Below, one piece after another: positions 50,101 to 58,248 of a stretch of 64,000 bases of DNA (positions within the stretch are counted from its first letter, which is position 1; each line of letters starts with the position of its first letter). Both the position numbers and the translations under genes were made by a program. The notes under the pieces were generated by a model that saw nothing but the letters and a program-made list of their open reading frames with translations, did no database searches and was not told where the DNA came from. The DNA comes from Candidozyma auris. Its lineage: Eukaryota > Ascomycota > Pichiomycetes > Serinales > Metschnikowiaceae. The stretch spans positions 2,356,001-2,420,000 of the forward strand of contig NC_072813.1 in assembly GCF_003013715.1 (NCBI RefSeq), in the 5' to 3' direction.

Positions 50101-52005
50101 CAAATCTTCATGGAACTTGAAAATGGTACAGAGAAAGTGGCCGAAATCGCTAGGCAATTTTGTCGCATTACTGCTCAAACCATGACAATGCTTCCTTTCC
50201 TCAATACTTATGTTTGGAGAAAACTATTTGCGGATCTTCGCTTGACATCGGTTCTTTTGGATGAGGTCATTTCATTTGCAATTGATAACAAGTCGGACGA
50301 ATCTGAATGGGAGCAGATATTATCGGTCTTGAGTCCAAGCGTCGAGCTCTGTGGTGAGTTGATGTCGAGAATTGTTGCTTGTATTCACAAGACAAAAAGT
50401 GATGATTCAGACATTGCTTCGCAGAGCAAGCTTCTTGAAATCACTGTGCTCATCAAAATCTGCGCTGCCATGTTCTTTAATTCCTACGTGTTCTTGTCGC
50501 TCTACTTGCTGCATGTGTTCTTTTTTTGCTCTTTGTTCATCGACAGCCCCAAACTTGAATTCGGTCCGGATTTGCAGAAGCTCACCATCAACACAGTCCA
50601 GTCTTTTGTCCACAGACCCGATCTCTCAGACCTGCAAAGAGATATCATAGAAACCTCAATTGAGTATTTCACGAGTCAGCGTGCGAGAATGCTCTTTGGG
50701 TTTACATCCGGTGATAGGGGTAAGGGTCCTGACGCTACGCATTTGTTTAATAGGGCGGCTGCGTTCGACCTTCTATGTGACAAATTAAAGAATTTTATGC
50801 TTCTGGTTGGGTCTTCTGATGATCGAATCCGTTGGACTGCTAGATGGTCCTCTCTTGCAATGGAGATAGCGTTCAGTTCAGGTTCACTCTTTCAACGGCG
50901 TGCGATCACTCTTGTCGGTACATTAGCTAGAGCGGGAATCAGTGATCAGGCTGGTGGACGCATGATGAAGATGCTTGTTGACAATAAGTATGGTGAGCCA
51001 AACACCTACGTTCATTCTGGAATTTGCTTCGCACGATTGGAGGAAGGATTGGCACCAGACTCCAAGTACCTTCCACTTCTCATCTGGACCCTTGCTTGTA
51101 ATACATTGATGAGCTTTCCCCCATTGTACCAGACAAGCATTTGTTGCGCTACCAGTATTTTTACGAAGATTGAGCACAAACTGGACTTCATGAGTCCTAT
51201 TGTGGCCACAAGGCCGTTGCTTGAGCCGATCATTAGCGATTTTGAAGCAGGCGTCGACCAGACGGTTAATGAAAAGAATTTCCAGCTTCATTTCATGGTT
51301 CACATATGTCTTGGCCTCATAACTTCACAATTTAGACACACCTCAGTGCAATGCCTCAAGAATATGGTAAAGCATAAGCTCCTGATGAATGACGGCTATC
51401 CAGACAAGGTATTGAAGTTTGAGTACCTTTTGTTGGCATTTTTGGCCATGTCAGATACCGCCTATACTCAATTCTTAAAAGAAGAGTTTCCTGACAATGA
51501 GGAACTTCAGTGTGTCACCAAGAACTCCCTCCCCAAAGTTGTTATTGATCAAATCGCCAGGAACAGCGGCGAGACACAGGTGGCACTCATTGCAGCGGCC
51601 TATATTTTTGACTGCGATTGCGATTCTTCATTTAAGCTCAAGTTCCTTCGGTTGTACAACCATCTTTTCACCACACAGAGAGACTTTGCATTAAAGATAT
51701 TCCACCTTGTCAAACGAGGGCTCGAAAGCAATATGGTCTCCAGTACGTCCATAGACCTCATAACGTCAATCACCAACATCATGGTGAATGTGATACGTGA
51801 CGAGGAATACTCCGAAGCGACAGGTGAAGCCGAGTTGAGTGCAATACTCGACGAGTTTGAATTTCAAAGAGTGAAGACCATCAAGTGCTTCAAGGCAGAT
51901 GTGACAGAGAATGAGTGTGACATGAAGAATATGAACTTGCTACAGCAACTCATGCACAGAAGTATCAGCAGCATCGTCGAAGGTGAACGATTAGAAAAAT
52001 CATGA
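44125..52005 (+). CDS. IRA2: Ras GTPase-activating protein, neurofibromin/Ira type
   Basis: 2,626 residues, one exon. The RasGAP domain lies about 1270-1490. It has FRRNSTLTRLMSIF (arginine-finger region, near 1322-1335) and the FLRFFCPAIVSPE signature near 1428. A Sec14-like lipid-binding domain follows (about 1600-1760, VVVVNFRYIKDIGYDMST-type), then a PH-like region and helical repeats to the C-terminus. The protein speeds GTP hydrolysis by Ras and so damps cAMP-PKA signalling. It is shorter than S. cerevisiae Ira1/Ira2 (about 3,090), mainly at the N-terminus and in linkers, which is common in other yeasts. A strongly hydrophobic stretch near 2112-2140 is odd. Many yeasts outside the Saccharomyces lineage have a single IRA gene, so the symbol is the family name. 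Confidence 0.95.
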   Translation: MATSDLKSDLIRSLSLRLESILPNRSGSNIAEVELNAQFILTTNLFLANLKPTEENGYQDFMPDIVEHFTAILEKLNIDPQTRKLRERDEKTLTSTVVVMKLFSTIIRFAWDKHALVGKNSTLTANDGMNFNFDLGYHSENYMIYSFQPAELVNADIHHTLEVLFCILSEDVNRKALANIRRVRLDKQKPIDYSLAGDIALSQDEVKAYVRDIDENILIVLRYLAAANPNDYYSFLNRKLFAFAERGEYIPNAALNKYSCLLMFLYYTKEVADQYAKQVYSMMPYIRSNSWKQVCLYFDSHNIKYQCLHRPRFYAEQVIPGQPSEQNFRTLFDYVSTAFEDQEYIGIAPSLHSWFVILCPSDFDELLQKPNKLKQAFNKRLKFLTSILKDASAGANLECFESLINIFSLGARIPDLKGDVREFSVKYIDETFDNLNKMGANCITDTSKARFRQLSIDLYVAAIAINPGKYIPILVDFFTSSLPKSEDGCKDQCLCEEIEICMNVIKGLAHVETYKEPLKVVMDELREPLKSLLFTTYKKLNMYDSTRPESSSSSSILSAPSDKLPEMDKSMANSNPILSSLKKNNLDYGLGSVKDKSVAVFSDTPDSASNRSAQHSSCDTPFNPKCIGQCERIMTQLFEIFAASPEAYIGYLSNKADSLDEQDQKILLEELISFANEMALPIKQAIHFKSVNGNSELFESACTLAMTMVRGKEQSLRDTEIKECLSFLFSNLVIKAIAEACTVFSLTDPNFKLCFIFLNKFLQERDSSYKNVTKNRLLQHKCSHSACHSVCEAVEIILLLALCTHDVQFFGMAKLTMRWHILEIESGGHPFNCFDNNLAHVFKKILDDDSVFTGFVSLHKKFRNILMEAPPTNSLYHVWLLIYQRWLDIVDNSSTLTDASLVFRHYTGFLVSTSGCFLNKEFLEDDSKEKERALTLISSFFDRAISLLKSNELVVRVVIKDALSNESHPAVFHLVCTKLMNAAIYYVDQGVITSEGVLFMEQMMAIITAMTAIKNDGSFVLVSLLPGVCEFLHKFIGMVQNPVDLVKLKLRFCKMCTAIELDRERNGIAGAYKLRSQYAKISIEWLEQAVFYDSSQEEDETDADDSVLATPTTSQSSQTKHSELEFLYIELASECSKCLELQLQDSLFEMPEGVSEKNLKQSKDLIFSNHFSLFFKILQKYTSPNPSPTMMRSKYKIQGITDNVLKSISNILQSDTEHGMHFVLPLGYHQNKKIRSIFLNIFGDMLSTKKLKSAKEAFPDKLVHEMAEIYEIYGAAAEVASPAEHNLLATSLHGLFGYTKKLDKLFVTLLTDEISSVARSSDIFRRNSTLTRLMSIFAKEDGLPYLTVVLKPVIQEIIQNSVVFEVEKSHEAADIDLFIQYLAKIVDRIVNSAKWFPESFQFICSEIYKAVGAKFEDAALVAVGSFVFLRFFCPAIVSPESFFDLSTSNVKVKRSLIQLVKVIQYMANRTLASLKWEGLLERSERLGELNKKIFVFLKDMSTKPLHGYPFHSLTVKPYTGLRYIHKFFYTYFVYIKHQWCLGDPLVNAANLHERVVMWRKLDRIMRDLGRPRPSISLQGTTSYKAVDPSANLGNSQYAEFMAKMSVRNMELAIESQVIHSAVFSDGTPVVVVNFRYIKDIGYDMSTFVYLILEAASQVWDNKFYIVNDFTQFFYMGIIGKNYVSLMRNYAPTIFFKNCARTYYYNLPRFRHLNIIEDMVAMRLSVNPQTKVYFYSQMDDPEIISSLCLSETITSIDKDIRVIYNDCQVYESSTQKFVPATLKLGRKWMQLCFERFEFKPQFAQTDSLAPVEVHQLSDITRCEVSNNFEDPNEFTLFLNRYNYEVIISSPQRLAILRFLYFAMLRNSRESNVHKKDEDDLRELHWFGKLYNIVFHALLERDVEVRASASYLFSSMSAYYDVDFGVLPSHASSVAFPSDTTFFVVSVSAYLAKHRPENTYRFIKAFFNNFERLPEEHRVSAIMYISPWIDNVGNQIFMELENGTEKVAEIARQFCRITAQTMTMLPFLNTYVWRKLFADLRLTSVLLDEVISFAIDNKSDESEWEQILSVLSPSVELCGELMSRIVACIHKTKSDDSDIASQSKLLEITVLIKICAAMFFNSYVFLSLYLLHVFFFCSLFIDSPKLEFGPDLQKLTINTVQSFVHRPDLSDLQRDIIETSIEYFTSQRARMLFGFTSGDRGKGPDATHLFNRAAAFDLLCDKLKNFMLLVGSSDDRIRWTARWSSLAMEIAFSSGSLFQRRAITLVGTLARAGISDQAGGRMMKMLVDNKYGEPNTYVHSGICFARLEEGLAPDSKYLPLLIWTLACNTLMSFPPLYQTSICCATSIFTKIEHKLDFMSPIVATRPLLEPIISDFEAGVDQTVNEKNFQLHFMVHICLGLITSQFRHTSVQCLKNMVKHKLLMNDGYPDKVLKFEYLLLAFLAMSDTAYTQFLKEEFPDNEELQCVTKNSLPKVVIDQIARNSGETQVALIAAAYIFDCDCDSSFKLKFLRLYNHLFTTQRDFALKIFHLVKRGLESNMVSSTSIDLITSITNIMVNVIRDEEYSEATGEAELSAILDEFEFQRVKTIKCFKADVTENECDMKNMNLLQQLMHRSISSIVEGERLEKS

Positions 52006-52105
52006 TTTACATTGCCAACCCAATCCTACCATTACGTTTTATAAACTGACGATGCATTATATATGAATAACGTTTCACGACCCACGAAAGCGCCTCCAAA
52101 TGTAG

Positions 52106-52828
52106 CTATTTGTACTTGGTGATAGCCTCCGAGTCGATCTCCGATTTGAATTTTCGGAAGAGTGCCATTGTAGCCCTGGCATCTTCAACAGATGAGTGCT
52201 GACCTTTTTGTATCTCGAAGTTGAAGTGCTCCGAAACCAACTTCTTCAAGCTTGGCGGGTGTCCTTTTGTCGCCACACGAAACCCCGAGTATTTCGACGT
52301 GTCTCTGATCTTCTTTCGAGGATGCTTGATTTCCAAGCACTTGAGATCACCACCCAAAGCATGACCCACGAGGGTTCTGCCTGAGATGATCAGCTTGACC
52401 TTTTCCTGAGCATCTTTAAAAATTATAGCTTCACGCATGTGATGGGGTGCCACTCCGGAAACCCAGGTTCGCCAATTTGTGACTTTTTTTTCTGGCTTAA
52501 CAAAAGTATCAAGTAGAATCACGCCGTAGTAATTGACTAGGGAAACACGTGCAAGCACAGATTTATCATTATCGCCAACGCCGACAAATTCACAGTCGAT
52601 GGCAACAAACTTGCCCACGGCGTCTTTACCAGGATGTTCATCGGTTCCCCAAAGGTACACTTCAAGGGGAGACTTCCGTGTGCTCAATTTCTTCACAGCA
52701 GGTGGTTTTATCTTGATCTCATTCTTCACACCTTTATGTTTTCGAAGTTTCAGGACATTTTTTTCCTTGGACGGACTGGCAACACCATGTTTGGCTTTCA
52801 ACCGTTCCCAATTCTCCGATAAGCCCAT
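52106..52828 (-). CDS. REX4: Rex4, DEDDh RNA exonuclease
   Basis: 240 residues. All five catalytic positions of a DEDDh exonuclease are seen: Asp78 and Glu80 in AIDCEF, Asp161 in GHALGGDL, His211 and Asp216 in HSSVEDARATM. A short basic N-terminus precedes the domain. Rex4 is a nucleolar 3'-5' exonuclease acting in 18S pre-rRNA processing choices. The frame is open to 52912, but only from a GTG that overlaps the AVO1 stop. The ATG at 52828 gives the family size (289 in S. cerevisiae) and leaves an 80-bp gap after AVO1, which holds a near match of the recurrent element. Confidence 0.93.
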   Translation of the reverse strand: MGLSENWERLKAKHGVASPSKEKNVLKLRKHKGVKNEIKIKPPAVKKLSTRKSPLEVYLWGTDEHPGKDAVGKFVAIDCEFVGVGDNDKSVLARVSLVNYYGVILLDTFVKPEKKVTNWRTWVSGVAPHHMREAIIFKDAQEKVKLIISGRTLVGHALGGDLKCLEIKHPRKKIRDTSKYSGFRVATKGHPPSLKKLVSEHFNFEIQKGQHSSVEDARATMALFRKFKSEIDSEAITKYK

Positions 52829-52886
52829 GAGGTGTAGCGCATCATTTTTGTTGATGCTCTTCAGGTTAGATGCACACTGATCGAAA

Positions 52887-52896
52887 TGGCTGCAAT
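52887..52896 (-). promoter_or_regulatory. Near match of the recurrent element (REX4 promoter)
   Basis: TGGCTGCAAT differs from the consensus at the last base. It lies in the 80-bp AVO1-REX4 gap, 59 bp upstream of the REX4 ATG, so it can only act as a very proximal promoter site. Confidence 0.5.
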
Positions 52897-52908
52897 ATGA
52901 GATCCTCC

Positions 52909-55581
52909 TCACTTATCCATCATATTGTTGTATACCTGGAGAGCCCACCTGATTTTTTCTAAAATTTCGTCACATTGAACCCCGGTTTCCGCTTCAAGAT
53001 CATACTTCTTTTTTACAGCTGTTTCTTTTGCGGCGTCGTTCACGGGCTTCTCAATCACAATTTTAAAATGATTCGGGTTCTTGCTATGAGAATACTTTTT
53101 GAGTTTGACGATCTGCGTGATATGAAATGAGCTCGTTTTCATCATCGTTTCTTTGTAGAACTTGGAATAGTTATAGTGATGCAAGTAATGATGGTGACTG
53201 CCCACGTTACTTGTCGACAACGGATTGTCCGCTGGATTGTTTCGCCAGTTGACATCATCAGTTGGCGCCAAATGGATGTAATCACCATCGATGATAAGCG
53301 CTTTTTCAATTTTGTTGAGTAAAGGCGGCTTCCTTCGATATACAGTCCACTTGAAGTAGATTGTATTCAAACTCACAGGTAGACTAGGGCGATTCTGGTT
53401 CAAGATGTCACCAAATGTGAGATTGTTGGCCCTTTTGGTGATTGCAGTTACGTCAAGGTCAGACTTGGACGCCTTTTTGGACTCCAATTTTTCAGTTCTT
53501 GTGTCAGGCATCTTAAGTTTCTCTTCAGCAGATATTTCATTAGCCACTCCATTCAATTGGCTCAATGGTGGCGTTATACCATGGGGTATGTAGGTTGAGG
53601 ACGAAGGAGTGATACCGCTGGTCCCTTGATTGCCCATACTCACATCTGTTAAGGGCCTTATCGTCTGAGCCAAGTTAGGAACGAACTTGAATTTTTTCGT
53701 CGGTAGAGCTGAAAGCAAAGCCGAGTTTTCCAACGGCTTTTGATATGTGCTTTTTGAAGGGCGCTTGATGTCGTCCCCTAACATGCTGCTAGTTTTATCT
53801 GGGAAGTCAGCCTCAGCCAAGCGGTATCGCAGAGGATCAATGTGGTACTGCTGACATATAAGATCCAAAAGCTCCCCCACCGTCATATGAGTGCTAATAA
53901 AGAAACTAACAATGTTGGTATGAGAATCAGGAATATTGTCGACTTTAACCTCGATTGTATCCACGCCCATCTGGTTGGGTCGTGTGTCAAACTGAGGAGT
54001 AAATGAGTGATCGTCCTGAATGGTATCTTCAGGTTTCTTTTGGAATGTCTCGAGATTTTGCTTGAAATCGGGTGGAAGAGGTGTCTGCTTCTCGTTATGC
54101 TTGAGTTCTGTAGAATTGTTGACTTTACACAACGCCAAACAGTTTGGGCTGTTGTATGAGGATAATTGCCGTGTGCGGTCCAAAACACCAAAATTACCAT
54201 CATAAAGTTCACCATCTTCATCAATGAGTTCCATACGCCAATTATTCGGATTAATGAAGTCTTTATCTAGATTATCCGCATACTCTGCAAGATTTGACAA
54301 TTGTAGAAGAACGTAGCCAATACATTCCATCACAGTTGACGAGTTCCATACGGCTAGTTTTTTGATCGTCGGGGTGTCTTTGGGAGGCATAAAAAAATCA
54401 ATGTAAACTTTATGAGCATTCGGCGCAGGTGCCTCGGAGCCCACAAAACCGAAATAATTTAAAGGGTTGATAAAAGTTGATCTGAACTTTGACTGGATCA
54501 TACGACTGAGGTTCGAAGAAGCCTGCTCCTTCTCTTTGTTACCTACAGCATAGTACATTTTCTCGAAACGAAGCGTGTTCTCCTGCTTTCGTATACTTGC
54601 CTTGTCGGATTTTTCTTCGCTGTCATCAACACTGCTTTTGTTTGCTGAAGAGAATAGACTTGCTGAAGAGTGGTTCCCTTTCATCTTTCGTTCCGTTCTT
54701 TTACGTGTCTTGTCCTCATGAAGCACGTAGCTGTCTGGAACAGAATAATCGTATATCAAGTCGGGCTCGACGTCCATCAAGGAGTCGCCCTCAATATCCG
54801 TGAAGGCAGAGTCTGTCGAGGATGTTTCTGTCTCTGCTACGCCCTCCGAGGCACTGATACTAGGGACATGACCGCTAGGTTTACCGGGAAGGCTCTCTTG
54901 CATCGTACTTGTTCGGCTGCTGTCGGGCAATGCATTTTTCTCGAAGGTTGTTGCCGAGTCAATTGTGAACGTACGCATCTCAGGTGGAGACTCCTCGATT
55001 CTCTCACTTTCAGGCTCAAACGAGTGCTCTGTAATCGAGCTCTTGATACTGTGGTTGGTAGAAAATCCGAAACTAGACGAAAAGCTCGACTTATCTGATT
55101 TTTGGAACAATTTGACCAAAGGGTTCTTCTTCTTGGTTTTCTGGCTCTTCTTTGACTCCACTGCTGACGGGTTACTAGAGTGGGGAATTGAAGCTGACAT
55201 GATTTGTGAAGCGTCCAATGTCCTTACAGAGCTATCAGAAAGCTCCTCCTGGGTATCTTTCAATGCTGAGATGGCCGTGTTGTTTCGTTCCCTCCTAGCG
55301 TTCCCAGTCATATGGTTGCGTTTTTTCGACTTGACCGCAGCCCTCTTGGATTCAGATGCTTCCAACAGGCTGGATGGACCTTGCGATCGGAGATCGTACG
55401 GGATTGGCGGCGACTCACACCGTAAGTTGCCCAAATAGTACTTGTTCAACTCCTCCTTATATAAGCCAAACTGGAGGGGCTTGATGATCCTGGCGGCGTC
55501 GTTGGAGTCCGGGTCGGCTGTGGCCACGGAAAAAGCCCGTAGATACGCCACGAGGTTAGACGTTTCTAGCGGGAACGTCAT
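52909..55581 (-). CDS. AVO1: TORC2 subunit Avo1 (Sin1 family)
   Basis: 890 residues. Sin1-family domains appear in order. A Ser-rich N-terminus (1-380) has basic patches. A CRIM domain (about 390-490) includes VYIDFFMPPKD, NNWRMELIDEDGEL and PNCLALCKVN. A Ras-binding-like domain lies at about 544-594 (IEVKVDNIPDSHTNIVSFFI). A C-terminal PH domain (about 735-888) starts NTIYFKWTVYRRKPP and ends in IRWALQVYNNMM. Avo1 recruits AGC-kinase substrates such as Ypk1 to TORC2 at the plasma membrane. The length is less than in S. cerevisiae (1,176) because linkers are shorter. Start is the first ATG. One recurrent element is about 220 bp upstream. Confidence 0.94.
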   Translation of the reverse strand: MTFPLETSNLVAYLRAFSVATADPDSNDAARIIKPLQFGLYKEELNKYYLGNLRCESPPIPYDLRSQGPSSLLEASESKRAAVKSKKRNHMTGNARRERNNTAISALKDTQEELSDSSVRTLDASQIMSASIPHSSNPSAVESKKSQKTKKKNPLVKLFQKSDKSSFSSSFGFSTNHSIKSSITEHSFEPESERIEESPPEMRTFTIDSATTFEKNALPDSSRTSTMQESLPGKPSGHVPSISASEGVAETETSSTDSAFTDIEGDSLMDVEPDLIYDYSVPDSYVLHEDKTRKRTERKMKGNHSSASLFSSANKSSVDDSEEKSDKASIRKQENTLRFEKMYYAVGNKEKEQASSNLSRMIQSKFRSTFINPLNYFGFVGSEAPAPNAHKVYIDFFMPPKDTPTIKKLAVWNSSTVMECIGYVLLQLSNLAEYADNLDKDFINPNNWRMELIDEDGELYDGNFGVLDRTRQLSSYNSPNCLALCKVNNSTELKHNEKQTPLPPDFKQNLETFQKKPEDTIQDDHSFTPQFDTRPNQMGVDTIEVKVDNIPDSHTNIVSFFISTHMTVGELLDLICQQYHIDPLRYRLAEADFPDKTSSMLGDDIKRPSKSTYQKPLENSALLSALPTKKFKFVPNLAQTIRPLTDVSMGNQGTSGITPSSSTYIPHGITPPLSQLNGVANEISAEEKLKMPDTRTEKLESKKASKSDLDVTAITKRANNLTFGDILNQNRPSLPVSLNTIYFKWTVYRRKPPLLNKIEKALIIDGDYIHLAPTDDVNWRNNPADNPLSTSNVGSHHHYLHHYNYSKFYKETMMKTSSFHITQIVKLKKYSHSKNPNHFKIVIEKPVNDAAKETAVKKKYDLEAETGVQCDEILEKIRWALQVYNNMMDK

Positions 55582-56229
55582 GGCACATTGGGGTTACTTG
55601 ATGAAGATGATTACTGGTTATGTATTTTGGTGTGGGGTCACGTGGGTAAAGCTGAAAGAGGATATTGTAAAAAAGGTGACGTACTTTGAAGAAAATATGT
55701 GACTGTTTCGAGGAAGATGTGGACTGTCTGAGGAAGTGTTTGGCTCTTACAAGGTATTGGCGGCTTGGGCAGTGTGGTGAGGTTGAAATACACCACAGAC
55801 AAATGGCTGCGAAATGTGCTAGTGTGCGGTGGTGTTGAGCTATGTACTCAAGGGTGTGAAGATGATACCTCTAGAGAGTTTTAGTTCTATACGTTATTGT
55901 GCTCATCGAAGAGAAGCTTTGGTTCATGTTTCAAAAAAAACTGTATTTTTGTTCAGATGGTGGTTATAGGTAAAAAGACCGCTGTCAATGGTCAGATTCA
56001 TGGTTTGCGAAGCGATCAGATTACAATAAAAAGATTGGGTGTTTCCGCGTTGGTACCCTAATATACGGGCTCAATTGTGCAATTCTTGTATTGAATTCAG
56101 TATACCGGAGTAGCTAATGAGTTATACCAGGCAAATAAGATTGAATACCAGCTATCGAAGCTCACAGTCACCTACCCTAGTGAGTCTTGGCATAATCTCC
56201 CAAAATCAGACGACGTCAGCTTACTCCAG
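55582..56229. other. AVO1 upstream region and transporter 3' flank
   Basis: 648 bp. TGGCTGCGAA occurs at 55804-55813. I see AT-rich sequence and no gene. Confidence 0.5.
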
Positions 56230-58248
56230 CTAAGACTCAGATCTCCAGCGCACGAGTCTTCTCAAGAAAATCAAAATGTAGTCCTTATCGTTCGTGAAGG
56301 CAACTTCGCTCTTGGTTCTGTCGGCAGTGGATTTGCCCTTCTCGATCTCAGCCTCGTCCATATTCTGGTCGTCCAAATTCTGCTTGTCAGCCAAACGGTG
56401 GTCTCTTAAGAAGAAAACACAAACCAACAAGGGAACACAGAGACAGAGTCCCGTGATAGAAAGGGCTCTCTGAACAACAGCGTAGGCCATACTAATGGCT
56501 CTACGTGGAGGTGTTCCCCAATGGTGCTTCTGGATGAAAGTATATGGAGCCTGGTAAGCAGGTTTGGCTAAAGAGGTGTTGACGTCGAGTTGCTCCATTT
56601 TTTGTTCGATTTCATGATACATTCTCTGTGTCCATATGGCCCCAGAGACGCAGGCGCCCAAAGCATGGCCCACACGGTAGAAGGCAGCAAAGCAAGCCAT
56701 GACGATGGCCATATACTCGTGGTTGGTACATGCTTGAGCCGACACAAACACAAGCCTGTTGAGGAAGGCCTCAGCGAATCCCATAATACACATTCCAATA
56801 GCAACACCATCACGGAAGTACTTGTCACGCAAGCCATCGTTGGAACCTCTGAAGTGGATGAAAAGACCCATGGCAATGAAAAATACACCAGCACCGAAGA
56901 GAATAAAAGCTTTACTTCTTCTCACTTTAGCAACCACAAAGCCAAGAATTGTAACGGTGATTCCGTTGACGAAGCTCAGCAACTGTGGTGTTCTTGTGGC
57001 AACAACCCTGGATGCATTCATGCCAACAAAAAGCACGGGGTATGCGTAACCTTCAACAATGGCCAGGGAGAAGTTGTGGAGAACACTTATCACGAGGGCT
57101 GACCAGATACCACGGTTCTTCATGACCTTGAAAGGAATCATTGGACGAGGACTGAGCTTCGTTTCCCAGACAATGAACACGGGGATCATGCAAACACCAA
57201 GAACCAAAGGTACGATGATCTTAGCCTGCTTCCATTTGTTGCTTGTACCGCCTGCCAAAGTCAAGGGCACTAGAATGAGTCCAAGAACAACGGCAATTAA
57301 AAGGCATCCAATGAAATCGACGTACCAAAAGATCAACTTTCCATGGTATAACAAGTTGTAGTAGGCAAGTTTTGTCCATCTCTTCAACCAGAACTCGTCG
57401 GCAAGCTGGCCAGAGTAGTATTGGGCTGCCTGAGGAACACTCTCAATAAAGTGCTCTTGCCTATCTTGCTTCAAATGTCTCCACGCTTCTGTCTTGTGTG
57501 CTTTCCAAGTGAGCCACCCATAGAGGAAGAAGTAGGGACAGAAGCACAAGGGAGTAACAAAGGCCCACATGGCAATACCAAACTGCCATGTATACTTTGT
57601 CAACAAAGTGTCGACAACGTTGCCTGAACTCCATGTGTTGATGACCGTCTGGAGATTAGACAAGCCTATAGCCAAAAGTCTCCAGCGCAACGTGGAGGAG
57701 TCAGCCAAGCTGACTTGCAAGAGCACCATGGTACCAGCATGGCCAAAGCTCTTTATGACAGCACCTCCAGCGTACTTTTGCACATCGGTGGCTTGGGACT
57801 GAACGATTACACCGACAACTCTGGCGATCTGGGCAATTATCAACAAAATCCACCGGCCGTAAGTGTCCGAGAGTCTGGCGAAAAATGGCAAGGAAGCTGA
57901 CGCTACCACTCCATTGATAATACCAATTGTGCTCATCAACGAGTGTTTCTTGTACGAGTCTGTGGCGTATCCGACAAATACACCAGTAGCGGCACCTTCA
58001 AGGTTGATGATGTAGAAACAGACGAAGATAGAAAAATAGAAGGCGAATTTGAGTGGGAGGGTGTTGACGAGGTCAATGATTATTTCGGTCTCTCTGATAC
58101 CGAAGGACTTGGTTCCAACAGCAAGAGCATTATCGTCAACATCAGACTCGACATTGTCGGTCTTCTCAGGGTCTGCTTTCTTGTTTTCAAAGGAGTCGTC
58201 TTTCGAAGAAGCCAACCGATCGTTGTTTGACAAAACCACCTGGCTCAT
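56230..58248 (-). CDS. Siderophore-iron transporter, Arn/Sit1 family
   Basis: 672 residues with about 14 hydrophobic segments, a major facilitator of the Arn/Sit1 class that takes up ferric siderophores in symport with protons. Family features are an acidic N-terminus, the early segment FAFYFSIFVCFYIINLEGAATG, the loop ARLSDTYGR (the conserved MFS 2-3 loop), and a long cytosolic loop after the sixth span with QYYSGQLADEFWLKRWTKL. The C-terminal cytosolic tail is charged. Gex-type glutathione exchangers are close relatives and cannot be excluded. Expected location is the plasma membrane or endosomes. A TTATCT (GATA-factor core, 58485-58490) is upstream, which would suit iron repression, but one site alone is weak evidence. 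Confidence 0.87.
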   Translation of the reverse strand: MSQVVLSNNDRLASSKDDSFENKKADPEKTDNVESDVDDNALAVGTKSFGIRETEIIIDLVNTLPLKFAFYFSIFVCFYIINLEGAATGVFVGYATDSYKKHSLMSTIGIINGVVASASLPFFARLSDTYGRWILLIIAQIARVVGVIVQSQATDVQKYAGGAVIKSFGHAGTMVLLQVSLADSSTLRWRLLAIGLSNLQTVINTWSSGNVVDTLLTKYTWQFGIAMWAFVTPLCFCPYFFLYGWLTWKAHKTEAWRHLKQDRQEHFIESVPQAAQYYSGQLADEFWLKRWTKLAYYNLLYHGKLIFWYVDFIGCLLIAVVLGLILVPLTLAGGTSNKWKQAKIIVPLVLGVCMIPVFIVWETKLSPRPMIPFKVMKNRGIWSALVISVLHNFSLAIVEGYAYPVLFVGMNASRVVATRTPQLLSFVNGITVTILGFVVAKVRRSKAFILFGAGVFFIAMGLFIHFRGSNDGLRDKYFRDGVAIGMCIMGFAEAFLNRLVFVSAQACTNHEYMAIVMACFAAFYRVGHALGACVSGAIWTQRMYHEIEQKMEQLDVNTSLAKPAYQAPYTFIQKHHWGTPPRRAISMAYAVVQRALSITGLCLCVPLLVCVFFLRDHRLADKQNLDDQNMDEAEIEKGKSTADRTKSEVAFTNDKDYILIFLRRLVRWRSES

